A stretch of DNA of 34,769 nucleotides, from the NCBI GenBank assembly GCA_964494735.1, contig CAZBSD010000025.1, forward strand, positions 1-34,769, in the 5' to 3' direction. The notes beneath the pieces were generated by a model that searched no databases, had not been told where the DNA came from, and saw only the letters and a program-made list of their open reading frames with translations. This document shows, piece after piece, positions 16,037-24,029 of this stretch (its first letter is position 1; each line of letters begins with the position of its first letter). This DNA comes from PHAA01 sp964494735. GTDB lineage: Bacteria; Bacillota; Syntrophomonadia; Syntrophomonadales; Syntrophomonadaceae. The position numbers and the translations under genes are program-made.

Positions 16037-16804
16037 ACGGCTGGCTCTCCCCAAAGGAAATCCTCGGCAGAACCTGTCGGGAGGTTACCCCTCACCCAGG
16101 CTCGGAACTGATCGGGGAAAGACCAGAGGCCGCAGATAGATGGCTAACAAAGCTTGATTGGATGATCCCAGGCCTGCACCGGTCGCCTTACCCAATCGCC
16201 GAGGACAGGATTCGGCATGGTTGCGGATGATCTGGGCAGAAAACCCATATGAAAAAGAAAACAATCACAAATATTGACCTTGTTACATGTTTCGCATATA
16301 TTGAAAATATCAGGAAGACAGTTCCGGCTGACACTACTGGTAAATATCCTGTTACCAGGGGATATGAGAAAAGGTTCTTCCAAGTCTCATTACTAGTTCC
16401 CGACAGTCATACCAAAAGAGGTGTTGCTGGAAAAGACCCAGGGTTAAGGTATAGGTGCAAGGCTTAAACGGAGATCTAGGGCAAGGGTAGTAACGAGGAT
16501 AAGAGAAGACACGTTTTCCAGGTAGATCCAAACCAGGGAATATCGCACGGTATGATTGGGTTGGGAAATGAAGTCCCCGCAGGTGTCGACCCAGAGACCA
16601 ACCTTGAATGCTCTGGTTAGAACACCGAAAAGTTTCAGGGTAAATTCCACGAGGAGGTACTCCGTGATCAGTACCACACAAAAGTAAAGGGCCAACTCTA
16701 TCCGGTATAGATGTTGGTCCTTTACTTTTTCTGGACCAAAGTGGCGCGTATTGCGGATAACTGGTCCCCAAACAAATAAAACGTTTGTCAAAGGAGGCTT
16801 GCCA
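16037..16804. other. 768-base gene-poor region
   Basis: Short frames exist on both strands (for example plus 16249-16467 and minus 16444-16791). None has a ribosome binding site, a recognisable motif or normal codon composition, and I do not call them genes. Part of it (about 16240-16340) is much more AT-rich than its neighbours. The only strong structure is the long hairpin at 16681-16730. The region could be decayed mobile or coding DNA. Confidence 0.4.
16681..16730. terminator. Long near-perfect hairpin, bidirectional terminator or mobile hairpin
   Basis: AAAGTAAAGG-CCAAC-TCTAT (16681-16701) pairs with ATAGA-GTTGG-CCTTTACTTT (16707-16728). There is one G-T pair and a single bulged T around the 5-base loop CCGGT, for about 21 base pairs. 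T residues flank it on the plus side (16726-16730) and A residues on the left, so it could terminate in both directions. It lies 75 bases before yjbQ, with no supported gene immediately upstream. Confidence 0.65.
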
Positions 16805-17221
16805 ATGAAAAGTTATCGTCAGGTGCTGCATCTGCACCTGCCCACCCGCCGGGGATTGCAGAACATCACCGGCCAGGTGCAGAAGGCCGTCGAGGAAAGC
16901 GGCATCGAGGAAGGGCTGGTTTTGGTCAATCCCATGCATATCACGGCCAGCGTTTTCATAAACGATGATGAGAGCGGTCTGCATCACGATTTCGAGGTAT
17001 GGCTGGAGAAACTGGCCCCGGAGAAGCCTCACAGCCAGTATCGCCACAATGGTTTCGAGGACAATGCCGATGCTCACCTGAAGCGCACGGTGATGGGGCG
17101 TGAGGTGGTAGTGGCGGTCACTGGCGGCAGGCTGGACTTCGGCACCTGGGAGCAGATATTCTATTTCGAGTTCGATGGCAAGAGGGATAAGCGAGTATTA
17201 ATAAAGGTAATCGGGGAGTAA
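16805..17221 (+). CDS. yjbQ: YjbQ-family protein (secondary thiamine-phosphate synthase)
   Basis: A 138-aa member of the YjbQ/UPF0047 family, small beta-rich proteins; some show weak thiamine phosphate synthase activity, but the true role is not settled. Conserved features are NPMHITASVFINDDE (42-56), NADAHLKRTVMG (87-98) with the conserved His91, and GTWEQIFYFEFDG (113-125). ATG 16805 follows AAAGGAGG (16791-16798). The gene stands alone; the link to thiN about 9 kb upstream is only functional. Confidence 0.92.
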   Translation: MKSYRQVLHLHLPTRRGLQNITGQVQKAVEESGIEEGLVLVNPMHITASVFINDDESGLHHDFEVWLEKLAPEKPHSQYRHNGFEDNADAHLKRTVMGREVVVAVTGGRLDFGTWEQIFYFEFDGKRDKRVLIKVIGE

Positions 17222-17549
17222 CCGGCGGCGGCTAGAGGTTATCCGAACTGCCGGAGCAGAGGAAAGATCAGGGCTTCATTGTGGCGGGCGGTGCTATCCA
17301 ATCCCCACCGCATGACCTTGCCTGTGGCCCTGGCGGCAGACTGCCAACGACCAGGCTGAATACGATCGGTCCAAACTCTATTTCGACAATTTCATCGTCA
17401 ACACCGTGGACCTCCAATAGCTGGAAGCGCTATAATGTCCACAACCAGTTAATGCTCTATTCGAGGGCCATTGCCATAAGTTGATTATCGGAATTCAAGA
17501 CAATGTTTCCAATGTAATGAAATTGGGGAGAAGGTAAGGAGGAGAATCA
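17222..17549 (+). pseudogene. Intergenic region with a possible decayed coding remnant
   Basis: This 328-base gap holds no intact gene. One frame ends in a coding-looking tail, DRSKLYFDNFIVNTVDLQ, stopping at 17418-17420. A different frame just upstream reads MTLPVALAADC (from 17312). Joined by a frameshift they would make one plausible protein fragment. I do not recognise the family, and coding-like frames arise by chance in GC-rich DNA. Nothing else is seen except the ribosome binding site of the next gene. Confidence 0.25.
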
Positions 17550-18311
17550 ATGAAAGCCAGGATCCGCGAGTTTGCACTGGGCCTGGGGGTGGATGATGTC
17601 GGGTTTGCCAGTGTGGAGGATTATAGAAGCCCCCGAACCCCGGACATCAAGACCATCTTCCCGGAAATCAGATCAATGGTGGTCACCTTGATGCGGGAAG
17701 GATCCCATATCGAGAGTGCCAATCCCCGCATCGCCATGTCGGGGCGGATGGATACCGCCGAATTCGGCCGCTCGGTCAATTTCAAGCTGTCCCGCTTCCT
17801 GGAGAAGGAATGTGGGGCCCGGGCGATGAGTGTTCCCTTCTCCTACCCCTTGGATATGGGGGCGGGCAAAACAGGTCTGATCAGCGATGTTTCCCTGCGT
17901 CACGCCGCCGTCGCCGCTGGCCTGGGTAATTTCGGCCGCAATAATCTGGTGCTCCACCCCGAGTACGGTTCGCGGGTGCTTTTCGGAGCCGTTTTGTGCG
18001 ACCTGGACCTGCCTTCCGATCCTCCTTGTACCGAGGAGGTATGTACCTACTGCGATATATGTGTGGAGGACTGCCCGGCGGGTGCCCTGGACGAAGAAGG
18101 ACGGACCAATCCCATGAAATGCCTTAAGGTATCCCAACCGGCTGGCATCGGCAAGGCGATAGGATTTTGGACCCAGCTGCTGAAGAAATCCCCGGAGGAA
18201 CAGAAGCAGATGCTGATGTCCGAGGACTTCATGAGCATGTATCAAGCCCAAATGATCGGATTTCAATATTTTTGTTTCAAATGCTATGCGGGCTGCCCAT
18301 TGAACAAATGA
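17550..18311 (+). CDS. QueG-like 4Fe-4S protein (epoxyqueuosine reductase family, short form)
   Basis: A 253-aa iron-sulfur protein related to epoxyqueuosine reductase and reductive dehalogenase C-termini. It carries HAAVAAGLGNFGRNNLVLHPEYGSRV (118-143), a full cluster motif CTYCDICVEDCP (Cys165, 168, 171, 175), the additional Cys191, and a C-terminal CFKCYAGCP (Cys242, 245, 249) that together give a second cluster. It is much shorter than true QueG (about 380 aa), so tRNA modification should not be assumed; a redox role is safe. ATG 17550 follows AAGGAGGAG. EFR1- and MBL-type redox genes follow downstream on the same strand. Confidence 0.82.
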   Translation: MKARIREFALGLGVDDVGFASVEDYRSPRTPDIKTIFPEIRSMVVTLMREGSHIESANPRIAMSGRMDTAEFGRSVNFKLSRFLEKECGARAMSVPFSYPLDMGAGKTGLISDVSLRHAAVAAGLGNFGRNNLVLHPEYGSRVLFGAVLCDLDLPSDPPCTEEVCTYCDICVEDCPAGALDEEGRTNPMKCLKVSQPAGIGKAIGFWTQLLKKSPEEQKQMLMSEDFMSMYQAQMIGFQYFCFKCYAGCPLNK

Positions 18312-18528
18312 GAACCGCAGCCTGGTATGAGTTTAACCTCTGGCGGCCAATGTAAATAGTCTTACATAGGATATCGTTGCGGGGCCGGGACCAGGTTGGC
18401 CCGACTAAATAAAATGAACCGGATCGGCCGGCTATGGCTGGCTTGAACTGGGTCCGATGTTAGTATTGATCTGGAGCCTGCACCGGCGGATGGCCAATCG
18501 CCGGTTGGCGCCGGGGAGGAGAATTACA

Positions 18529-19314
18529 GTGGAGAAACGACTGAGTTTGCTTTATTTCAGCGCCACCGGCACTACCGCCCGGGTTGTGCAGGCCATCGGC
18601 GCAGGCATCGGGGGCGCCGCCAGGGAATATGACATTACCAACCCTTATAGCCGCCGCCAGGATTTCAACTTCGGCCCGGATGACCTGGTGGTGGTAGGGG
18701 TGCCAGTATATGGCGGACGGGTGCCGGATTTCCTGGCCGAATACCTGTCCCGGGTGAAGGGTGATCATACCCTGGCGGTGTTGGTGGTTGTCTACGGTAA
18801 CCGTGATTATGACGATGCCCTGCTGGAATTGAAGGATATCATGGAGGGCAACGGTTTTAAGGGTATTGCGGCCGCAGCTTTTATCGGAGAGCATTCTTAC
18901 ACCCGGTTGGTGGCCACCGGCCGGCCAGACCGGGAGGATTTGCAGGTCGGCCGCGATTTTGGCACCCGCATCAGGGGAAAACTGGCTGGGGCCGGAAATA
19001 TAGAGAAAGAGCCGCAACTAGTGGTGAAGGGGAATTTCCCCTATAAGGACCGGGCACCCAAGATCAATGCCATACCGCAGCTCAGTGCGGACTGTATCGA
19101 ATGCGGCATGTGTGCGGAAAGCTGCCCCATGCTGGCTATCAATTGGAAGGACTTCCACGATATCGACCAGGCCAAATGTATTCTCTGCTGCCGCTGCGTT
19201 AAGATTTGCCCGGTCCAGGCGGTCTCCATCGACCATGAGAGACTGGACCAAATAAGACGGATGCTGATTGAAAATTTTAGCCAGGTCCGCCGCGAACCGG
19301 AGTTGATAATATGA
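18529..19314 (+). CDS. EFR1-type flavodoxin/ferredoxin fusion
   Basis: A 261-aa protein joining a flavodoxin-like domain to a bacterial ferredoxin domain. The N-terminal FMN loop is SATGTT (11-16) with PVYGGRVP (59-66) and VVVYGNRDYDDAL. The C-terminal part has two complete clusters, CIECGMCAESCP (Cys189, 192, 195, 199) and CILCCRCVKICP (Cys217, 220, 223, 227). It would shuttle electrons between flavin and Fe-S partners in the cytoplasm. GTG 18529 has GGGGAGGAG (18513-18521) 7 bases ahead; the frame extends to 18457 without support. The stop overlaps the next gene by ATGA (19311-19314), so the two are coupled. Confidence 0.9.
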   Translation: MEKRLSLLYFSATGTTARVVQAIGAGIGGAAREYDITNPYSRRQDFNFGPDDLVVVGVPVYGGRVPDFLAEYLSRVKGDHTLAVLVVVYGNRDYDDALLELKDIMEGNGFKGIAAAAFIGEHSYTRLVATGRPDREDLQVGRDFGTRIRGKLAGAGNIEKEPQLVVKGNFPYKDRAPKINAIPQLSADCIECGMCAESCPMLAINWKDFHDIDQAKCILCCRCVKICPVQAVSIDHERLDQIRRMLIENFSQVRREPELII

Positions 19315-20297
19315 TTAAAGAGATTTTACCCTCAGTCTACCTTATTGAGATACCCCTGCCCAAGAACCCGCTGCGGGTCTTGAATTCCTATCTCTTCCGG
19401 GGCCCGGAGAGGAACCTGCTGGTCGATACCGGGTTCAACCTGCAGGAGTGTTGGGCGGCTATGCACAGCGCTTTGCAGCAGTTGGGTGTAAGCATGGACA
19501 ATACCGACTTGTTTTTGACCCATGCTCATTCCGACCATGCCGGACTGATAGAATACCTGGTCACTCCTACTAACCGAGTATTGATAGGCGAGGAGGACTT
19601 ATTTATTCTGGAGGCCGGGCTGAGAGACCGCCGGTTTGTGGAGTCGGTGGGTAAACACCTCCACCAAAGCGGGCTGTTGGCGGCCGGGGTCCCGTATACT
19701 CCCGAGGAAGAAGCGGTAGTCAAGTATGCCAGCAAAAAGGTTGTCAGCCTGACCAAGCTGCAGGAAGGCGACCGGATCTCCGTTGGGGAGTACGACTTTC
19801 ACTGCATCGAGACCCCGGGCCATACTCCCGGTCACATGTGTCTCTACGAACCAACCAAAAGGATTTTGGTGACTGGTGATCACGTCCTGGATTCCATCAC
19901 CCCCAACATCGGCCTATGGCAGGTGGAGAAGGACGCGCTGGGCGATTACCTGTCGAGCCTGGACAAGGTGGCGGAACTGGATGTGGATTTGGTGTTGCCG
20001 GGACACCGTAACTTATTCCATGATCTGCCGGCCAGGATCGACGAGCTCAAAGTGCACCACGAGCAACGTATTCAGAATGTCCTGGGTATAGCAGGCAGGG
20101 AGCCGATGACCGCTGCCCAGGTGGCAGCCGGGATGAAATGGGACTTGACCTACAAGAGCTGGGATGAGTTTCCCTTCAACCAGAAGGCCCATGCGGCCGC
20201 CGAAGCCATGGCCCACCTCTACCACCTGGTCTGCACCTCCCAGTTGCAGATGAGCTGTGAAGATGGGATCTATTACTTTTGGCAGCCAGGTGCATGA
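19311..20297 (+). CDS. MBL-fold metallohydrolase
   Basis: A 328-aa metallo-beta-lactamase-fold protein with a complete metal site: THAHSDHAG (His71, His73, Asp75, His76), ETPGHTPGHM, TGDHVLD and LPGHRN. A C-terminal helical extension of about 80 residues (from about 250) resembles the winged-helix tail of LACTB2-like and flavoprotein-associated MBL proteins. The start overlaps the end of the EFR1-type gene, so it is translationally coupled to an electron carrier. That pairing suggests a redox or thiol-ester detoxifying role, which is inference. Confidence 0.9.
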   Translation: MIKEILPSVYLIEIPLPKNPLRVLNSYLFRGPERNLLVDTGFNLQECWAAMHSALQQLGVSMDNTDLFLTHAHSDHAGLIEYLVTPTNRVLIGEEDLFILEAGLRDRRFVESVGKHLHQSGLLAAGVPYTPEEEAVVKYASKKVVSLTKLQEGDRISVGEYDFHCIETPGHTPGHMCLYEPTKRILVTGDHVLDSITPNIGLWQVEKDALGDYLSSLDKVAELDVDLVLPGHRNLFHDLPARIDELKVHHEQRIQNVLGIAGREPMTAAQVAAGMKWDLTYKSWDEFPFNQKAHAAAEAMAHLYHLVCTSQLQMSCEDGIYYFWQPGA

Positions 20298-20335
20298 AGC
20301 CCGGCAAGGGATCGCAAAAGTGAACAGAGTCGCCC

Positions 20336-20366
20336 CGAGCCTCAGATAGATGGGGCTCGTTTCTAT
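20336..20366 (+). terminator. Intrinsic terminator after the redox genes
   Basis: CGAGCC (20336-20341) pairs with GGCTCG (20354-20359), extended by a T-G pair, and is followed by TTTCTATTT. The stem is short but lies 39 bases after the MBL gene stop, before the regulator transcribed from its own promoter. Confidence 0.6.
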
Positions 20367-20501
20367 TTAGATTCTCTTATAGCCATAACCGAAGAGGGTC
20401 TGGCTGTACCTTTTTGAGATAAGGTTTCCACACCCTGGCCTTAGCCATAGGCTAATTCAGAATCCGGGAAAGCCCGGTTGCGGCTGTCTATGGTAAAATA
20501 T

Positions 20502-20520
20502 ATTTGACATAATATCAAAT
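20502..20520 (+). promoter_or_regulatory. Palindromic operator overlapping the promoter of the XRE regulator
   Basis: ATTTGACATAATATCAAAT is a 19-bp palindrome with one mismatched pair of positions. It contains a perfect -35 TTGACA (20504-20509); 17 bases later is a weak -10, TACTGT (20527-20532). Its location 48 bases before a small HTH gene suggests autoregulation by that protein. Confidence 0.55.
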
Positions 20521-20567
20521 TAACATTACTGTATTGGCAGAGCCAATTATCAGCGAGGGGTGATGGG

Positions 20568-20777
20568 ATGGGTAAAAATCTGCGCCTGAAGTCAGCCCGG
20601 GCCGCCAAGGACATGTCCCAGAAGGATCTGGCCGATGTGGTGGGGGTCACCCGCCAGACCATTAATGCCATAGAAAGCGGGGACTATAATCCCACCATCA
20701 AGTTGTGTATCGCTATCTGCCAGGTGCTGGGCAAGACGTTGAACGACATCTTTTGGGAGGAGGATATCGATGGATAG
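20568..20777 (+). CDS. Small XRE-family transcriptional regulator (YgzD-like)
   Basis: A 69-aa protein made almost only of a Cro/C1-type helix-turn-helix (residues 5-60; MSQKDLADVVGVTRQTINAIESG with NPTIKLCIAICQVLGKTLNDIFW). This compact form is common in Firmicutes beside small multi-pass membrane proteins of unknown function. ATG 20568 follows GAGGGGTG. The coding end overlaps the start of a short degenerate ORF by 8 bases. It probably binds the palindrome at 20502-20520. Confidence 0.9.
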   Translation: MGKNLRLKSARAAKDMSQKDLADVVGVTRQTINAIESGDYNPTIKLCIAICQVLGKTLNDIFWEEDIDG

Positions 20778-20886
20778 GAACGGACTGGATGAGATGCAGC
20801 GATACTTAACCGCATTCAGAATAAGGGCGGAAATTGATGTGCAGTTATTCACTTGCCGGGTCACCGTTTGCCATATAATAGAATAA
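20770..20886 (+). pseudogene. Truncated membrane-protein partner of the XRE regulator
   Basis: A 38-codon frame starts with ATG 20770, inside the end of the regulator gene, and begins MDRNGLDEMQR. That opening matches the N-terminus I remember for small membrane proteins encoded beside YgzD-type regulators (pattern LDEMQ followed by hydrophobic helices). Here the hydrophobic part is missing and the frame ends at 20886. The simplest reading is a gene decayed by deletion or frameshift, leaving only its start. The family recall is from memory and should be treated as tentative. Confidence 0.5.
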
Positions 20887-20944
20887 AGGCTGGTATCACA
20901 TCGGGGTGGCAATTGCTGCTGGCCGCGGAAAGGGAAGATATGCG

Positions 20945-22147
20945 GTGACCAATCTAATTATCCGCCATTGGATAAAGGATTACGAAAATGTGAACGACAA
21001 AAAGGTACGGGAATCATATATGGTCGTTTCCGGTGTGGTCGGAATCATCTGCAACTTGTTCCTGTTCAGTTCCAAACTGGCCGTCGGTTTGATCTCCAAC
21101 AGCATCGCGGTGATATCCGACGCCTTCAACAACCTGACCGACATGGGTTCCTCCCTGGTTTCCATCCTGGGAGCCAAACTCAGCGGCAGTCCTCCCGATG
21201 AGGAGCATCCGCATGGGCATGGCCGGTTTGAATACATCGCCTCGCTGGTGATCGCTTTCATCATTTTCGGGGTGGGGTTCGAACTGTTGCGTGATTCCTA
21301 TGACCAGATGAAAAATCCCGAGAAAGTTATCTTCAGCTACGTGACTGTGGCTATCCTGGGCTTGTCGGTAATGATCAAGCTGTGGATGTTTTCGTATAAC
21401 ATTTATATCGCCCGGAAGATCAAGTCCAGTATCAACAAAGGCGTCGCCTATGACAGCCTTAACGACAGCATTGCCACTACCTTCGTAATCGTATCGATGA
21501 TGGTTGGACGCTTCTGGGACTTCCCCATCGATGGCCTGGCCGGCATGGCTATTTCCCTGTTTATACTCTATGCCGGATTCGACATCGCCCGCGACACCGT
21601 CAACCTCCTGCTGGGTTCGGCACCTGACCCGGAGGTGGCAGCCCGCATCAATCAGATCGTGAGCGCCGGTAAGCACGTGGTGGGCACTCATGACCTGGAG
21701 ATTCATGATTACGGGCCCAACCGGGTAGTTGCTTCCATCCACGCCGAGGTGCCGGATGATAAGAACATCGTCGAAGTCCATTCCTCCATCGATACCCTGG
21801 AGAGCCAGATCATCCTTGAATTGGGCATCGACATCGTCATCCACATGGACCCCATCTCCACCGACACCAACAAGATCACCCGGGTCCGGTCCGAGGTAGA
21901 TGCCTGCATCAGCGACCTCGTCCAGGAGCTCCGCATCCAGAATTTCCGTATCGCCCAGGGCGAGGATAAGATCATAGTGATCTTCGACCTGGAGATATTG
22001 GCTTCCATACCGGAAAGCGCATACCCGAAGATGGCCCGCGTGGTCCGGGAGCGGATCGAGACTCACTGCCTCCGCCATGAAGTGGTCATCAACAAGGTCG
22101 GCAGGGATATCCGCCCCAAGGCTGTCAATGGGATGGAATCGCAGTAA
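20945..22147 (+). CDS. Cation diffusion facilitator (CDF) metal efflux transporter
   Basis: A 400-aa membrane antiporter that exports divalent metals such as Zn, Mn or Fe in exchange for protons. It has six membrane helices over residues about 25-230, with metal-site segments ISDAFNNLTD (57-66) in TM2 and SLNDSIATT in TM5. The loop motif HPHGHGRFEY is at 88-97. The cytoplasmic domain binds metals (HDLEIHDYGPNRVVASIHAEV) and is extended by about 100 residues beyond the minimal family, as in clostridial homologues. I choose GTG 20945 (MTNLIIRHWIKDYENV), which aligns with related proteins; the ribosome binding site (AAGGGAAG) is modest. A TATAAT at 20874-20879 may be its -10 element. Confidence 0.92.
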   Translation: MTNLIIRHWIKDYENVNDKKVRESYMVVSGVVGIICNLFLFSSKLAVGLISNSIAVISDAFNNLTDMGSSLVSILGAKLSGSPPDEEHPHGHGRFEYIASLVIAFIIFGVGFELLRDSYDQMKNPEKVIFSYVTVAILGLSVMIKLWMFSYNIYIARKIKSSINKGVAYDSLNDSIATTFVIVSMMVGRFWDFPIDGLAGMAISLFILYAGFDIARDTVNLLLGSAPDPEVAARINQIVSAGKHVVGTHDLEIHDYGPNRVVASIHAEVPDDKNIVEVHSSIDTLESQIILELGIDIVIHMDPISTDTNKITRVRSEVDACISDLVQELRIQNFRIAQGEDKIIVIFDLEILASIPESAYPKMARVVRERIETHCLRHEVVINKVGRDIRPKAVNGMESQ

Positions 22148-22593
22148 CGCTCCCAATCACTGGCGAAACAGTATTGGGGGAGGATTCACTTACTTCGCGC
22201 CAACCTCCCTGACCTGCAGATCACCGATTAGTTCGGCAATTGCCAGCTGTATCAGATAAACGAAAGTAATTCACGTCCAGCGCCCCTAACCGGATTCTCT
22301 TCCGGTTTGATAAATACCAACCTACAAAATGGGGCCCTGATTCCCCAGCCTGATGTTTTCCAAGTCAGCCCGCCATTCCTTGTCGAAATGCATCGCGTCC
22401 TGGCATGCTTCTTGCTTATATTTAAGGGCAGAAGCATTGTAACCCGATCGAGGTTATAGGCACAGAGGTTAAAGGAGCATTCCTGTAATCCCTAAGAAGG
22501 ATCTTTGAAAAAAGAGACGCCAATCCCTACAATGAAAATGTGCTGAATCCCGCAAAGAAAGGCACAAATTCAAAGTTGAGGAGGCGTCCCTAT
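22148..22593 (+). other. Intergenic region and left flank of the IS110 element
   Basis: Contains two hairpins. The first is CCCAAT-ACTG (22152-22162) with CAGT-ATTGGG (22169-22178), six bases after the CDF stop and without a T-tract. The second is AACCGGA (22288-22294) with TCCGGTT (22301-22307), followed by TTGAT. From about 22400 the composition becomes more AT-rich, marking the IS. GACGCC (22515-22520) can pair with GGCGTC (22582-22587) beside the transposase ribosome binding site. No ORF is supported. Confidence 0.4.
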
Positions 22594-24029
22594 ATGAAAA
22601 GTACACAAAACGAGAAGATTTCGCAAATCAAAATTTCGACCCTGGTGGTAGGTATCGATGTGGCCAAGGAAACCCACTATGCCAGAGCCTTGGATTTCAG
22701 AGGCATGGAGCTGTCCAAGCTGCTTAGATTCAGCAACACTCGGGAAGGCTTTGAAGAGCTGGAGCAGTGGATGCAGGGCATTTGCCGGCAGCACCAAAAG
22801 ACAGACATTATCGTAGGCTTTGAGCCAACCGGACATTACTGGTTTTCACTGGGAGATTATCTTAAATCACAAGGCCACCGACTAGCGATAGTCAATCCGT
22901 TTCATGTCAAACGGACTAAAGAACTGGATGATAACAGTCCCAGCAAGAGTGACAGCAAAGATCCCAAGACCATTGCCATGCTGGTAAAAGATGGCCGTTA
23001 CCGTGAAGTATACATTCCAGACGGCTTGTATCAGGAACTGCGGGAAGTGGTGGCCGAAAGGGACCGCCTGGTGCAGCGACTGATATCCATCAACAACCAG
23101 GTGAGCAGGTGGATTGATATCCACTTTCCAGAATATCCAACCGTCTTCAAAGACTGGCGAGGCCAGGCCGGGTTTCTAACCTTGCGGCACTTTCCGACTC
23201 CGGAGAAGATCGCATCAGTTGGAGCAGAGAAGATAGCGGCAACCTGGAAAGGGTCCATGAAACGCAGTGCAGGGTTTAAACGAGCCCAGGAACTGTTCAA
23301 AGCAGCCCAGTCCAGCATCGGGAGGAAAACAGGTCTGGTAGCCGCAGAAGCCAGCCTGCAGAACCTGCTTACAGAATATGAGTTGTACAGACGGCAATAC
23401 ACAGAGTTGGAGCAACTCATGTTGGATCTCTTACAACAGGTTCCCAATGGTGAGAAACTGCTGGACATCAAAGGAGTGGGCCTGGTAACAGCAGCAACCT
23501 TTGTTGGGGAAGTAGGCGACATCAGCCGATTTCAGGATCCACGTCAGATCCAGAAACTAGCGGGATTAAACCTGGTAGAAAACAGTTCCGGTAAGCACCA
23601 GGGCAAAACCAGGATAAGTCACCGGGGAAGAAAACGCTTAAGACACGGCCTGTTTATGGCCATGATAACAATACTGGCGAAGAATCCGGAATTCCGGATA
23701 CTGCACCAGAGGAACCTGACCAGAGAGAAAAACCCACTAACCAAAATGCAATCGATAATCGCGCTGTGCGGCAAACTGATCCGGGTATTCTATGGTCTGT
23801 TGAGAACCGGAACTGACTACAGTGCAGAGAAGATGCTGGGCGACATTGAACGGGGAATTAAAGCAGCCGCGTAAGCTAAGCAGGCCATCCGGGTTCAGAG
23901 TTGTCTAAGCCGCAACAGCTCCAAGGAACCAAAGAAACAAGAATGAATCGAAGCCAAGGAGATGAAGAGCCGGGACAGTCAGGTTGAATTTCACCCTCAG
24001 GGCGTTGACCCAGTTAAGGAGCATTACTG
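22468..24029 (+). mobile_element. IS110-family insertion sequence (approximate limits)
   Basis: The transposase identifies the family. Limits are tentative: a near-identical direct repeat, GTTAAAGGAGCATTCCTG (22468-22485) and GTTAAGGAGCATTACTG (24013-24029), with one indel and one mismatch, brackets the gene at a typical distance (about 1.55 kb). IS110 elements lack terminal inverted repeats and do not duplicate their target, so the ends are hard to see. They encode a bridge RNA in a non-coding end; the non-coding sides here are 126 and 155 bases, plus a structured stretch beyond 24030 that may also belong. The transposase is intact, so the copy may be active. Confidence 0.6.
22594..23874 (+). 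CDS. IS110-family transposase (bridge-RNA-guided recombinase)
   Basis: A 426-aa recombinase with the IS110 layout. The N-terminal RuvC-like DEDD domain has Asp22 in VVGIDVAKETH, Glu77 in VGFEPTGHYW, and Asp120/Asp123 in KSDSKDPKT. A coiled-coil middle follows, then the C-terminal Transposase_20 domain with LLDIKGVGLVTAATFVGEVGD and the serine-bearing segment ENSSGKHQGKTRISHRGRKRLR, which supplies the nucleophile in this family. ATG 22594 follows GAGGAGG (22577-22583). No stop or frameshift interrupts it. In the studied members target choice is set by a structured RNA from the element's own non-coding end. Confidence 0.95.
   Translation: MKSTQNEKISQIKISTLVVGIDVAKETHYARALDFRGMELSKLLRFSNTREGFEELEQWMQGICRQHQKTDIIVGFEPTGHYWFSLGDYLKSQGHRLAIVNPFHVKRTKELDDNSPSKSDSKDPKTIAMLVKDGRYREVYIPDGLYQELREVVAERDRLVQRLISINNQVSRWIDIHFPEYPTVFKDWRGQAGFLTLRHFPTPEKIASVGAEKIAATWKGSMKRSAGFKRAQELFKAAQSSIGRKTGLVAAEASLQNLLTEYELYRRQYTELEQLMLDLLQQVPNGEKLLDIKGVGLVTAATFVGEVGDISRFQDPRQIQKLAGLNLVENSSGKHQGKTRISHRGRKRLRHGLFMAMITILAKNPEFRILHQRNLTREKNPLTKMQSIIALCGKLIRVFYGLLRTGTDYSAEKMLGDIERGIKAAA

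Noticed and set aside
16249..16467. 72-codon plus-strand ORF beginning MKKKTITN
   Set aside because: No ribosome binding site and no recognisable feature; it sits in AT-rich non-coding DNA.
16352..17077. Minus-strand frame (241 codons) spanning the gap and yjbQ
   Set aside because: It overlaps the confident yjbQ gene, has no ribosome binding site or recognised domain, and the part outside yjbQ has unusual composition.
21014..22156. Long minus-strand open frame (380 codons) opposite the CDF gene
   Set aside because: Asp/His-rich antisense product without motif; the CDF transporter explains the region.
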